Assembly: GCA_023301405.1 (NCBI GenBank)
Contig: JALZUX010000349.1
Coordinates: forward strand, 1 to 12,209
Direction of reading: 5' to 3'
Origin: Granulosicoccaceae bacterium
Lineage (GTDB): Bacteria; Pseudomonadota; Gammaproteobacteria; Granulosicoccales; Granulosicoccaceae
DNA length: 12,209 bases
Within the stretch, counting starts at the first letter, position 1; each line of letters opens with the position of its first letter. Positions 1-7,271 of the stretch are shown one piece after another. Both the position numbers and the translations under genes were made by a program. Under the pieces are notes generated by a model that saw only the letters and a program-made list of their open reading frames with translations, had not been told where the DNA came from and ran no database searches.

Positions 1-577
1 GGGCTAGCGCTTCGTTCATGGCACGGGTTAAGTCATTCATGCCATTTTCACGATTCTTGTCGTTCATGAGCCAGGCACCAAATAGAAGTTCAGTGGCAAT
101 TTTATCGGTAGAGCCATCACGCATTTTCCACTCAACTTTGTATTTTGGTCGCATGTCGCGCCAAACCAATAAGCCGACAATCAGGCTGAGTAAAGCGGGA
201 ATGTATACCAGAACAAAGCCGCGTGAATTATTATCCAGTAAATCAACAATTACCGTTATCAGCACTAGCAAAACGCCAACAACGATTAGTGCTTTACAAA
301 AGCCGCGTATAAAATTTGTAGGCGTGTAGTACTCCTTGTTCACACTGATCATATGTTCGAACATGTATGTCTTCAACTTGCGATCATAAGGATCGATGTA
401 CGCAAGGCGGGTATCAGTGACAAGGACAGTTGGTCTCCGCAGTAATTCTATTTCACCTGGAAAGGCGTCGATTTTACTGCGTGCGGGCGCTTTAATTTTG
501 GTTATAGCACGGCCTGTCTTCCAGCCCGCGCTGAGTTGGCTGGTTAACTTATTTATCAGCTCTTTATTGATATGCAC
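1..577 (-). CDS. Two-helix membrane protein with PH-like N-terminus (3' end cut by window)
   Basis: I translated this frame from the minus strand: 192 codons are visible and it is open to the window edge, so the C-terminus is missing. The GTG at 577-575 follows the upstream methyltransferase TAA with no gap and in the same frame; it is the only plausible start because that stop bounds the frame. No clear Shine-Dalgarno is seen, so translation may be coupled to the methyltransferase. Residues about 40-85 (GEIELLRR, VLVTDTRLAYID, FEHMISVNK) look like the strands of a bacterial PH-like or DUF6232-type domain. Two hydrophobic helices follow (about 91-114 and 120-139), then a soluble part containing WKMRDGS and an amphipathic stretch ending TRAMNEALA. 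Function is unknown. The reading frame is well supported by composition and membrane segments; the domain name is only a resemblance. Confidence 0.75.
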   Translation of the reverse strand, partial: MHINKELINKLTSQLSAGWKTGRAITKIKAPARSKIDAFPGEIELLRRPTVLVTDTRLAYIDPYDRKLKTYMFEHMISVNKEYYTPTNFIRGFCKALIVVGVLLVLITVIVDLLDNNSRGFVLVYIPALLSLIVGLLVWRDMRPKYKVEWKMRDGSTDKIATELLFGAWLMNDKNRENGMNDLTRAMNEALA

Positions 578-1216
578 TTAATTACTGCAACGGTAAACTT
601 GGGTTGGTGGAAGGTTTTGCCAAACAGTTTTACTTTTCTGTATCGATTTGAAGTGCAAGGGCAGGCTGTTAATAAAATAGCGACCCCGGACTCTTGCGGT
701 AGCGCCTAAGTAGACAATCGAAATAAATATTCCGCCGGGCTTTAATGACATGGCGATGGTGTCGAGCAGACGGTCTTGTTCAGCGCTTTCAAAAATAGTC
801 CATGGCAGGCTCGATATAATCAAATCGCATGACGGTAGATTGTTTTTTTTCAGGTATTTTGGAAGCTGATCGGCAGCATCATGGTAGACGCGGACATCCG
901 GACACCGCTGCTGGGTGGCGTCAGCAAAGGTTTTGTTCACCTCAAGTGCGAAAAACGAAGCATTATCCGCAAGATGATGTTGTATCTGTTCTGTGAAAGC
1001 GCCAGTGCCGGGCCCAAGTTCAACTACAGCTTGAGCGCTGGTAACGTCTGCCATTCGAATGACCCTTTCAACTAGATAGCGGGAAGATGGCGCTACTGCT
1101 CCTGTAGATGCTGGCTCCGAGATAGATTGCCTGGCGAAGCTCAGAAACTTGAACTTCTTGCCATAAGTGGCCGAAGTCTGCACCGAATGGGGCTGGTTGA
1201 TGAGGGGTGGAAGCAT
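578..1216 (-). CDS. Class I SAM-dependent methyltransferase, PmtA-like (phospholipid N-methyltransferase family)
   Basis: A 212-residue protein with a Rossmann methyltransferase core. Visible motifs: GAVAPSS near residues 39-45, SAM-binding motif I VELGPGTGAFT at 65-75, acidic motif II ALEVN with Glu92, motif IV-like SSLPWTIF at 135-142, LKPGGIF near 158-164, and a C-terminal VWQNLPP...VYRC. The GAVAPSS lead-in, the SLPW motif and the NLPP...VYRC tail are typical of the COG3963-type group related to PmtA and to rRNA adenine dimethylases. Family members methylate phosphatidylethanolamine or remain uncharacterised, so the substrate here is an inference. The start is ATG with AAGG 8 bases upstream. 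The N-terminal 28 residues before the conserved region are unusual and may be variable. A membrane-protein gene follows immediately, which suggests an envelope-related role. Confidence 0.85.
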   Translation of the reverse strand: MLPPLINQPHSVQTSATYGKKFKFLSFARQSISEPASTGAVAPSSRYLVERVIRMADVTSAQAVVELGPGTGAFTEQIQHHLADNASFFALEVNKTFADATQQRCPDVRVYHDAADQLPKYLKKNNLPSCDLIISSLPWTIFESAEQDRLLDTIAMSLKPGGIFISIVYLGATARVRGRYFINSLPLHFKSIQKSKTVWQNLPPTQVYRCSN

Positions 1217-1252
1217 TGATGTTGCCTTGTGGTTTACTGCCCAGTACAGCGT

Positions 1253-1313
1253 CCATAGAAATTGGTTGGAGCTGATAAGTCAGGGGTGGGCTGCCTGGTC
1301 CTTCTTTCTATGG
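1253..1313 (-). repeat. 9-bp perfect inverted repeat in the leader upstream of the methyltransferase gene
   Basis: CCATAGAAA at 1253-1261 is matched exactly by TTTCTATGG at 1305-1313, enclosing 43 bases that contain a smaller CAGG (1281-1284) / CCTG (1294-1297) pair. It lies 37 bp upstream of the methyltransferase ATG, inside the 164-bp gap after the LEA gene. It could fold in the mRNA leader or be a spaced operator. No T-run follows on either strand, so it is not an intrinsic terminator. Confidence 0.4.
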
Positions 1314-1380
1314 TCTCGTACCCGGCAATTGTAACCATTATGCGACTTAAATAGCCTGCGGTGTTCCTTGTTGTGAATTC

Positions 1381-1857
1381 TTAACCTTCGAGAGCTTTTT
1401 CAATATCCATTTGGCCCGAAACGTCGAACGGTACCGGGGTAGCCCAGTTTTCGATTTTCACAGTGCCGGTCAAATCGTAGTTCATATTAAGGCTTTCCCC
1501 TTCAAGCAGTGTCTCGAGGGTAGTCATTAACCGGTCAATGCCTGCGGTTACGTCAAGCATCAACAATGCTTCACCGTTAGCGGGAATCACCGTGCTGTGG
1601 TGACTTTTACCGCTAGCTATATTGGTGTCGTTAAAGTGGGCAACGAAGTTGATCGAGTCAACAGGAAGTTGGAAGTTATTAGGGTTAATGACCCTTAAAG
1701 CAAAACGCAGCTGTTGGTGGCTCCAGCTGATGTTAAGAGGTACTACGCTGACGAGCTCGATCGTAGGTTTGAGCGGCTTGGTGATGATGGTTGAGCAAGC
1801 GCTTGAAGCAATCAGCATGAAAGCCAGGGAAAGTCGGGTAATGAGTTTATTGATCAC
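1381..1857 (-). CDS. LEA type 2 / WHy-domain protein, putative lipoprotein
   Basis: A 158-residue protein starting at GTG (1857-1855), with only a weak GAG Shine-Dalgarno in GAGAATAAG before it. Residues 1-20 form a signal peptide (basic start, hydrophobic LAFMLIA) ending at Cys21 in SSAC. The -3 position is Ser rather than the usual Leu, so lipidation is likely but not certain. Residues about 30-150 fit the WHy/LEA14 fold: a strand with LRFALRVINPNNFQLPV (about 50-66), then INFVAHFNDTNIASG, and a closing strand near FDVSGQMDI. The NPNNFxLPV motif is the family signature. Related proteins are small beta-sandwich proteins linked to desiccation or stress tolerance in plants and of mostly unknown role in bacteria. 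It is separated from its neighbours by non-coding gaps and may be transcribed alone. Confidence 0.85.
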   Translation of the reverse strand: MINKLITRLSLAFMLIASSACSTIITKPLKPTIELVSVVPLNISWSHQQLRFALRVINPNNFQLPVDSINFVAHFNDTNIASGKSHHSTVIPANGEALLMLDVTAGIDRLMTTLETLLEGESLNMNYDLTGTVKIENWATPVPFDVSGQMDIEKALEG

Positions 1858-2044
1858 CTTATTCTCGAAACTGTCTAGTGTGAAGTGTCCAATTTTGGTG
1901 CTTAGCCGTAAAGCGCTAGTCTGGCTGGCACTTTACATTTTGGAAACTGTAACACACTAGGGTGAGCTGGTTGCCAGCTCCTGTTGGCAGAATAGGCGCA
2001 AGGCGCATCAATGATTGTGCCTGAATGATTCAGAGTGAAGTGGC

Positions 2045-2071
2045 TCCGGGCCATTTGTGGCCCGGATTTTT
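2045..2071 (+). terminator. Intrinsic terminator reading in the plus direction
   Basis: TCCGGGCCA (2045-2053) pairs perfectly with TGGCCCGGA (2058-2066) around a TTTG loop, a 9-bp GC-rich stem, followed at once by TTTTT (2067-2071). On the minus strand the stem is preceded by A's and followed by GCCACTT, so it is not a good intrinsic terminator for the HDOD gene, whose stop lies 32 bp away. No plus-strand gene precedes it, which suggests a non-coding plus-strand transcript or a barrier to antisense transcription. Confidence 0.7.
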
Positions 2072-2103
2072 GATGGATGACGGCGTGTGCTGTGAACGTA
2101 ATG

Positions 2104-3387
2104 CTAGTTGAGCAGTTCGTGTAGTTCTTTCAATTCAACAGCTGCTTGCTGAAGTATTAGCTTTGGATTTTGCAGATCAATCCCGGATTGCTGTAACTTG
2201 CGTGGTAGCAGTAAGTTAACAACACTTGGAATAGATTTGTCTTCTTCTTCTGGAATTTCACTTTCGATGGTCAGAAGTGCCGCAGTAACTAAATCTGCAT
2301 AGGTGATTTCACCTGAATGGTTGCGATAAAAATCTCGAGCGGATTCTGCAGCTTCAATAAAATTCTCGTTGAATCCCCAGGCGCTAAGCAGCCACATGCC
2401 AACGATTTCACGAAGGTTTCGAGAGGTGGCATGTAAAGATTCTGCGTCGCTGAAGTCTTCAGGGTGATTATTAGCGTGGCCCAGAATCATCAGTTCGCCA
2501 ACGTCAGCCATTAGGCCGATCAAGTGAGCGCGTTCGTCAGACAGGTGCGGTAAAGACTTGGCAAAGACTTTACAGATCGCAGCAGTCAGTGTTGCGCGGC
2601 GTTGGTAGTTAGCCATCTGTTGTTCGATTGCAGGGTTGGCTGCTTGCCATTGTTGTTCTGCCGGTATTTTAACCCCAAGCTGATTTGCGCTTTCAACGCC
2701 TAGTCGGGTGATGGCTCCGCGCATGGTCTGTGTGGTTTCACCAGCACCTGCCAGTTTGTTTGCCTCGTGAAGAGTGTGTGAAGTGAGCGCCGGATCTGAA
2801 GCAAGAATGCGAGACAGCTCTGGAATTCCCATAGTGCCCTGACCCACCAGGCTGGCGATGCGTTGGCCAATATCAGCTTGACACGGCAGAGCGATAGTTT
2901 TTTGCTCAAACGCAGTGACGATGCTGTCAAATATCAGGTTGTCTTTTTCGCTAACTCGGGTGTCATGAACTTTGGTGGCTGTTTTTTGTTGCTCGTTGAG
3001 CAAAATATCAAAAAGCTCTCGGCCAAATCTGACCAGCTGGGCAGTTGTTTTGGTTTTTATGGCGTGCGACTGGCTGAATTCTTTCAGCACTGGCTGCAAG
3101 GCCCGATCCGTGCCCGAGCTAACGCCCTCAGTGGCATCTTTGTCCTTACTATTAACGACATCTACTTGGCCTTCCAGCAAGTAGGTAAACCACCGATGCT
3201 CTTTGTTTGCCGCAATGTCTGTCGAGCGGTTCATATTGATCACCGAAGCGGATTTGCAGATCGTCAAACGATTTGACTCGTTGAGTTCTGAGATCGGGTT
3301 CAGGCGGGCCGCCAGTGACAGGAGCTGGTTCATGTCACTGGCGTCGGTATCTGCTGCGGCTGAAGATTTGGAATCGAAATTGAACAC
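2104..3387 (-). CDS. HDOD-domain regulatory protein with cyclic-nucleotide-binding-like N-terminus
   Basis: A 427-residue cytoplasmic protein with no membrane segment. Residues about 20-135 resemble the degenerate cyclic-nucleotide-binding-like domain often joined to HDOD: a hydrophobic YLLEGQVDVVN strand at 69-79 and a late TTAQLVRFGRELFDILL stretch at 114-130. Residues about 160-375 are the HDOD domain, with LPCQADIGQRIASLV, ELSRILASDPALTSHTLHEAN, a RGAITRLGVESANQL segment and GLMADVGELMIL at 291-302. In that last motif the usual HD-type His-Asp is Ala-Asp, so metal-dependent phosphohydrolase activity is not expected; HDOD proteins generally act as scaffolds in signalling. The start is GTG, bounded upstream by an in-frame TAA; Met19 is an alternative. 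A weak GGG lies ahead of the GTG. The signal it senses cannot be read from the sequence. Confidence 0.88.
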   Translation of the reverse strand: MFNFDSKSSAAADTDASDMNQLLSLAARLNPISELNESNRLTICKSASVINMNRSTDIAANKEHRWFTYLLEGQVDVVNSKDKDATEGVSSGTDRALQPVLKEFSQSHAIKTKTTAQLVRFGRELFDILLNEQQKTATKVHDTRVSEKDNLIFDSIVTAFEQKTIALPCQADIGQRIASLVGQGTMGIPELSRILASDPALTSHTLHEANKLAGAGETTQTMRGAITRLGVESANQLGVKIPAEQQWQAANPAIEQQMANYQRRATLTAAICKVFAKSLPHLSDERAHLIGLMADVGELMILGHANNHPEDFSDAESLHATSRNLREIVGMWLLSAWGFNENFIEAAESARDFYRNHSGEITYADLVTAALLTIESEIPEEEDKSIPSVVNLLLPRKLQQSGIDLQNPKLILQQAAVELKELHELLN

Positions 3388-3568
3388 GTGTGTACGCCCA
3401 ATGTTGTTTTAAGACAGTGCTATACAAATTCCATCGGCGAACAACGGGGAATGTTTAACAACCGTGATGATAACGGTGTCATAGAACACAATGTGGGCCT
3501 ACTTGGCCACGTTGTATCCTGTTAAATAGTGATCCATTTCACCTTCTAAGCGGTTCAGATGCCTAAAA
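3388..3568. other. Non-coding gap upstream of the HDOD gene
   Basis: No coding frame is supported here. It holds the HDOD leader, a small ACCGT (3461-3465) / ACGGT (3473-3477) inverted repeat, and a larger hairpin at 3488-3515. On the minus strand TATAGC near 3423-3428 could be a -10 box for the HDOD gene, but no convincing -35 box accompanies it. No T-run marks an end for the lspA operon. Confidence 0.4.
3488..3515. repeat. Hairpin-forming inverted repeat between the lspA operon and the HDOD gene
   Basis: ACAATGTGGGCC (3488-3499) can pair with GGCCACGTTGT (3505-3515) around a TACTT loop, giving 11 pairs with one bulged G and one G-T pair. No T-run follows on either strand, so it is not a classical intrinsic terminator. 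It could protect the 3' end of the lspA operon mRNA or lie in the leader of the HDOD gene, whose start is about 100 bp further along the minus strand. Confidence 0.45.
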
Positions 3569-3811
3569 TCAGGCCTCGTGACCGCATACATTAGATATCC
3601 ACATAAAGTTGGTGTCTACGCGGTTGCTAGGTTCAAGCGTTTCTGCGGAGCTGTTTGCGGGTACTGAATGCGATGTTTCCTTCTCTGTCTGCAAGCTCTG
3701 TGATGACGCTGGCACCAATCGCTTGATTCGATCAACGATTTGTTGCACCAATGCTTTGGCAGCAGATTCGCCTGCAGTCACCCAAAGTGTTCGGCGGCAG
3801 CCAATCATCAT
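3569..3811 (-). CDS. Small hypothetical ORF downstream of lspA
   Basis: An 80-codon frame starting 25 bp after the lspA stop. I do not recognise it. The first 35 residues hold a possible helix (ESAAKALVQQIVDRIKRLV), followed by a Ser/Thr/Glu-rich polar tail. There are two adjacent ATGs, but no Shine-Dalgarno within a normal distance. Position and orientation fit a last gene of the murJ-ribF-ileS-lspA operon, where relatives carry fkpB and ispH, yet the sequence resembles neither. It may be a real small protein, a remnant, or chance open frame. Confidence 0.3.
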   Translation of the reverse strand: MMIGCRRTLWVTAGESAAKALVQQIVDRIKRLVPASSQSLQTEKETSHSVPANSSAETLEPSNRVDTNFMWISNVCGHEA

Positions 3812-3836
3812 CAGCCATCATAGGCTCTGGTGCGTA

Positions 3837-4355
3837 TTACTGTCGCTGGTCATCAGGGGCTGCCGTTTTAGTGGTAACGGGGTCGTCGTTGGTATCTTCA
3901 TCGGCAAAGAAAGAGCTGACAAGTAATATGACGGCACCCACTGAAATAGCGGCGTCCGCGATGTTAAACGCAGGCCAGTAAAAACGATCGTAGTACCACT
4001 GAATAAAGTCGACCACATAGCCGTAAGCCACGCGATCGATCAGATTACCGATCGCGCCGCCCAGCACTAAGCTGAGTGCAAACCCCAGCCATTTTTCATG
4101 CGTTTTAAGTCTGGTAATCCACACAACCAGAACAATACTGATGACCACCGCAATAATGGTGAAAAACCATCGCTGCCAACCACCGGCATCGCTTAAAAAG
4201 CTAAATGCCGCACCATAGTTGTGCATTAAAGTGAAGTTAAAGGATGGCATGACCGGGTTTTGTTCATGGATGGTAAGCGTTGAGCTGGCCACCCACTTTG
4301 TAATCTGATCGATAATGATTATTAGTACGGCAATACCGAAATAGATTTTTTTCAT
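3837..4355 (-). CDS. lspA: Lipoprotein signal peptidase (signal peptidase II)
   Basis: An inner-membrane aspartyl protease that removes the signal peptide from diacylglyceryl-modified prolipoproteins. The 172 residues contain four hydrophobic segments (about 4-21, 64-80, 90-105 and 133-150). Family motifs are present in order: DQITKW near 16-21, NYGAAFSFL at 46-54, GGAIGNLIDR at 99-108, VVDFIQW at 114-120 and FNIADAAI at 130-137. By comparison with the Pseudomonas enzyme, Asp116 (VVDF) and Asp134 (NIAD) are the catalytic pair. The last 20 or so residues are a polar Asp/Thr-rich tail of no known role. The start is ATG with GGAA 6 bases upstream. The ileS stop is 52 bp before it, so the two are probably co-transcribed. 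A likely substrate nearby is the putative lipoprotein at 1381-1857. Confidence 0.97.
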   Translation of the reverse strand: MKKIYFGIAVLIIIIDQITKWVASSTLTIHEQNPVMPSFNFTLMHNYGAAFSFLSDAGGWQRWFFTIIAVVISIVLVVWITRLKTHEKWLGFALSLVLGGAIGNLIDRVAYGYVVDFIQWYYDRFYWPAFNIADAAISVGAVILLVSSFFADEDTNDDPVTTKTAAPDDQRQ

Positions 4356-4407
4356 ATAAGTTCCAATGAATGTACTGGCGGATTACAGAAATTTTGCATT
4401 TTTTAGG

Positions 4408-7233
4408 TTAGGTAAATTGACGCGGTTCACCCGCACCATCCACGTTTACAACGCAACGTCCGCACAATTCCGGATGTGTATCGTTCGACCCGACATCATC
4501 GCGATGGTGCCAGCATCTGGTGCATTTTTCTTTCTCTGATGCTTTGGCCAGTATCCAGACTTCGCCATGTTCAAGCTCGGCTTTGCTGGCGGCGTCGGTT
4601 TTTTCACTGAGCGGCTTTACGGACGCATAAGAGGTAATCATGACGAAGCGCAACTCATCTTGTAACTTAGCCAGTAAAGTTTCTAGCTCATTGGCACAAT
4701 ACAGGGTGACTTCAGCATCGAGTGAAGAACCAATGTTGCCGCCTTCACGCAACTTTTCAAGTGCCTTCGATACGGCAATACGGATGCCGAGCAGCTGGTC
4801 CCACTCAGCTGCTGAATACAGTGCGTTGTCTGGCAGTGCCCGTAGTTGATCGTAGTAGGTTTCAGTGAACACTGTTTCACCGCGGTCACCAGGTAGCTGT
4901 AGCCAGATTTCTTCTGCCGTATAGCTTAGTACCGGTGCGATCCATCGAGTCATCGCTTCAGCAATATGGTACATGGCAGTTTGTGCTGAACGTCGTGCAT
5001 GACTATCTGCTTGTGTGGTGTACTGTCGGTCTTTGACCACATCCAGGTAAAACCCACCGAGTTCCGTCGTACAGAAGTTATGCAGGCGCTGGTATACCGT
5101 ATGGAACTGATAATTGTCGAAAGCATTCTGAATTTCGTTTTGCAATCCCAAGGTTCGATCAATTGCCCATTGATCCAATGCTAAGAGTTCATCGGTGTTG
5201 ACAAGGTCGGTGGCTGGATCAAATCCATTCAGGTTGGCCAGTAGAAAGCGCATGGTGTTGCGAATACGCCGGTAAGAATCAGACATGCGATTTAGGATTT
5301 CATCAGAAACGCTCATTTCGCCACTGTAGTCTGCTGAACAAACCCACAAGCGGATGATATCAGCGCCAAGTGTCTTCATTATTTTTTGCGGGGCGATCAC
5401 ATTGCCGACAGACTTCGACATTTTGCGACCCTTTTGATCAACGGTAAATCCATGCGTCAGTACTTGCTTGTAAGGTGCAATGCCATGGATAGATACGCTG
5501 GTCAGTAATGATGAATGAAACCAACCGCGATGCTGGTCTGACCCTTCAAGGTACATATCAGCGGGGTATTTTTGGCCGCGCTTTTGTAAGACATGTGAAT
5601 ACGTTGTGCCTGAATCAAACCATACGTCTAAGACGTCTGTTGCTTTTTCGTACTGGTCTGCGTCATCACCAAGGAAGTCTTCGATGGAAAGATCAAACCA
5701 TGCCTGTATGCCGCCTTTCTCTATGTGCTGTGCTGCTTGTTCCAGCAAGTTATCAGTATCTGGATGAAGCTCGCCACTTTCTTTGTGAACAAATAAAGTG
5801 ATGGGTACGCCCCAGAATCGTTGTCTTGATATGCACCAGTCGGGTCTAGTGGCGATCATGCCATCAATTCTTTGTTCGCCCCAGCCTGGTACCCACCGTA
5901 CTGTCTTAATGGCTGCCAACGCGTCTTTGCGAAGGTTTTCTTTTTCCATGCTGACGAACCACTGCGGTGTGGCTCGAAAAATTATTGGTGTCTTGGTTCT
6001 CCAGCAGTAGGGATAGCTGTGTTGAAAAGATTCACTGAGTACTAATTTGTTAGCCGAAGTTAGCTCTTCAAGGATATGTGGCTCTACTTTATACACGTGC
6101 TCACCGGCAAATTTTTCGACGTAGCTTTCATAGGTGCCGGTGGCACTGACACTATTTAGCAGACCAAGGTCGTATTTAATGCCGGTGTAAAAATCGTCGA
6201 CACCGTGATCGGGTGCAGTATGAACGGCACCGGTACCAGCTTCTGTGGTGACATAGTCGCCCAGCACCAGCAGAGATGTTCGATCAAATAAAGGATGTTG
6301 TAGCGGTAGACGATCAAGAGCGGCACCGTGAAAGCGCGATATTTCTTTGTACTCAGTGCACTTGTATCTGGCCATGCAGGTGTCGATCAGATCAGCGGCA
6401 AGCACGATGGCTTCGTTACCTACACCTAGATCACATTCGACTGTTGCGTATTCAATTTCAGGGTGTACACACACTGCCAGGTTGCCCGGCAAAGTCCAGG
6501 GTGTAGTGGTCCAGATAACGACTGACAGGGGCAGTTCCTTTCGATCACTTTTACAAGCTGCGTGCAGTGCGTCGTTGTCCACAGCGCTGAAACGCACATC
6601 GACAGAAGTCGATTTTTTATCGTGATATTCGACTTCAGCTTCTGCAAGTGCCGACCGTGCACCAATACTCCAGTAAACCGGCTTGGTGCCCTTATAAACA
6701 TGGCCCTTTTTAATCATTTCGCCAAGTGAGCGCACAATGCCTGCTTCGTTGGCAAATTCCATCGTTAGGTAAGGGTTGTCCCACTCGCCGAAAACACCCA
6801 GTCGTTTGAAGTCTTCACTTTGGCCCTCTATCTGTTGCTGTGCGTATTCACGGCAGCGAGCACGAAAGGTGGCCTCGTCGATATCTTCTCCGGGTTTACC
6901 TAGTTCGCCCTCGACTTTGTTTTCAATGGGCAGTCCATGGCAATCCCACCCCGGTATATAGGGTGAATCATAACCGTCAAGCTGTTTGCTTTTGACGATC
7001 ATATCTTTAATGACCTTATTGACCGCATGGCCAATGTGAATGTCGCCGTTCGCATACGGAGGACCGTCGTGCAAAATAAATTGCTCTGCGCGATCTTTTG
7101 ATGCTTCGCGAATTTTTTTATAAATATCTAATTGTGCCCAACGTTCGAGCATTTCGGGCTCGCGTTTAGCTAGGTTTCCGCGCATTGGGAAATCGGTTTT
7201 AGGCAGGTTGAGTGTGTGTTTGTAATTACTCAC
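4408..7233 (-). CDS. ileS: Isoleucyl-tRNA synthetase
   Basis: Charges tRNA-Ile with isoleucine and edits mis-activated valine. The 941-residue length matches the E. coli enzyme (938), and the opening [10 protein letters not shown]...[12 protein letters not shown] is the bacterial type. The ATP-binding signature [11 protein letters not shown] is at 59-69 and KMSKS at 604-608. The editing (CP1) domain lies about 200-400 with [14 protein letters not shown] and the [12 protein letters not shown] motif. The C-terminal zinc knuckle has Cys904, Cys907, Cys924 and Cys927. This is the zinc-containing type usually sensitive to mupirocin, which is inference from family. The start is GTG, with AAGAG about 9 bases ahead; no ATG alternative fits the conserved N-terminus. 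It sits 38 bp after ribF and 52 bp before lspA. No T-box or other leader is seen. Confidence 0.98.
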   Translation of the reverse strand: MSNYKHTLNLPKTDFPMRGNLAKREPEMLERWAQLDIYKKIREASKDRAEQFILHDGPPYANGDIHIGHAVNKVIKDMIVKSKQLDGYDSPYIPGWDCHGLPIENKVEGELGKPGEDIDEATFRARCREYAQQQIEGQSEDFKRLGVFGEWDNPYLTMEFANEAGIVRSLGEMIKKGHVYKGTKPVYWSIGARSALAEAEVEYHDKKSTSVDVRFSAVDNDALHAACKSDRKELPLSVVIWTTTPWTLPGNLAVCVHPEIEYATVECDLGVGNEAIVLAADLIDTCMARYKCTEYKEISRFHGAALDRLPLQHPLFDRTSLLVLGDYVTTEAGTGAVHTAPDHGVDDFYTGIKYDLGLLNSVSATGTYESYVEKFAGEHVYKVEPHILEELTSANKLVLSESFQHSYPYCWRTKTPIIFRATPQWFVSMEKENLRKDALAAIKTVRWVPGWGEQRIDGMIATRPDWCISRQRFWGVPITLFVHKESGELHPDTDNLLEQAAQHIEKGGIQAWFDLSIEDFLGDDADQYEKATDVLDVWFDSGTTYSHVLQKRGQKYPADMYLEGSDQHRGWFHSSLLTSVSIHGIAPYKQVLTHGFTVDQKGRKMSKSVGNVIAPQKIMKTLGADIIRLWVCSADYSGEMSVSDEILNRMSDSYRRIRNTMRFLLANLNGFDPATDLVNTDELLALDQWAIDRTLGLQNEIQNAFDNYQFHTVYQRLHNFCTTELGGFYLDVVKDRQYTTQADSHARRSAQTAMYHIAEAMTRWIAPVLSYTAEEIWLQLPGDRGETVFTETYYDQLRALPDNALYSAAEWDQLLGIRIAVSKALEKLREGGNIGSSLDAEVTLYCANELETLLAKLQDELRFVMITSYASVKPLSEKTDAASKAELEHGEVWILAKASEKEKCTRCWHHRDDVGSNDTHPELCGRCVVNVDGAGEPRQFT

Positions 7234-7271
7234 TTTGGAGTCTCTTGTATCTCTGGAGTGATAAAAATGGA

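Noticed and set aside
1234..1338. 34-codon minus-strand frame just upstream of the methyltransferase, a possible leader peptide
   Set aside because: It has no Shine-Dalgarno and no run of one amino acid or attenuator structure, so nothing beyond being open supports it.
1962..2024. 20-codon plus-strand frame from GTG ahead of the orphan terminator
   Set aside because: No ribosome site at proper distance and no recognisable sequence; a non-coding RNA is the better reading.
3561..3574. GCCT/AGGC hairpin at the end of the small ORF as terminator of the lspA operon
   Set aside because: Only four base pairs, with the T-run in the loop rather than after the stem.
3609..3926. Plus-strand frame of 105 codons overlapping the lspA end
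   Set aside because: It lies antisense to lspA and the small ORF, with no recognisable protein features or ribosome site.
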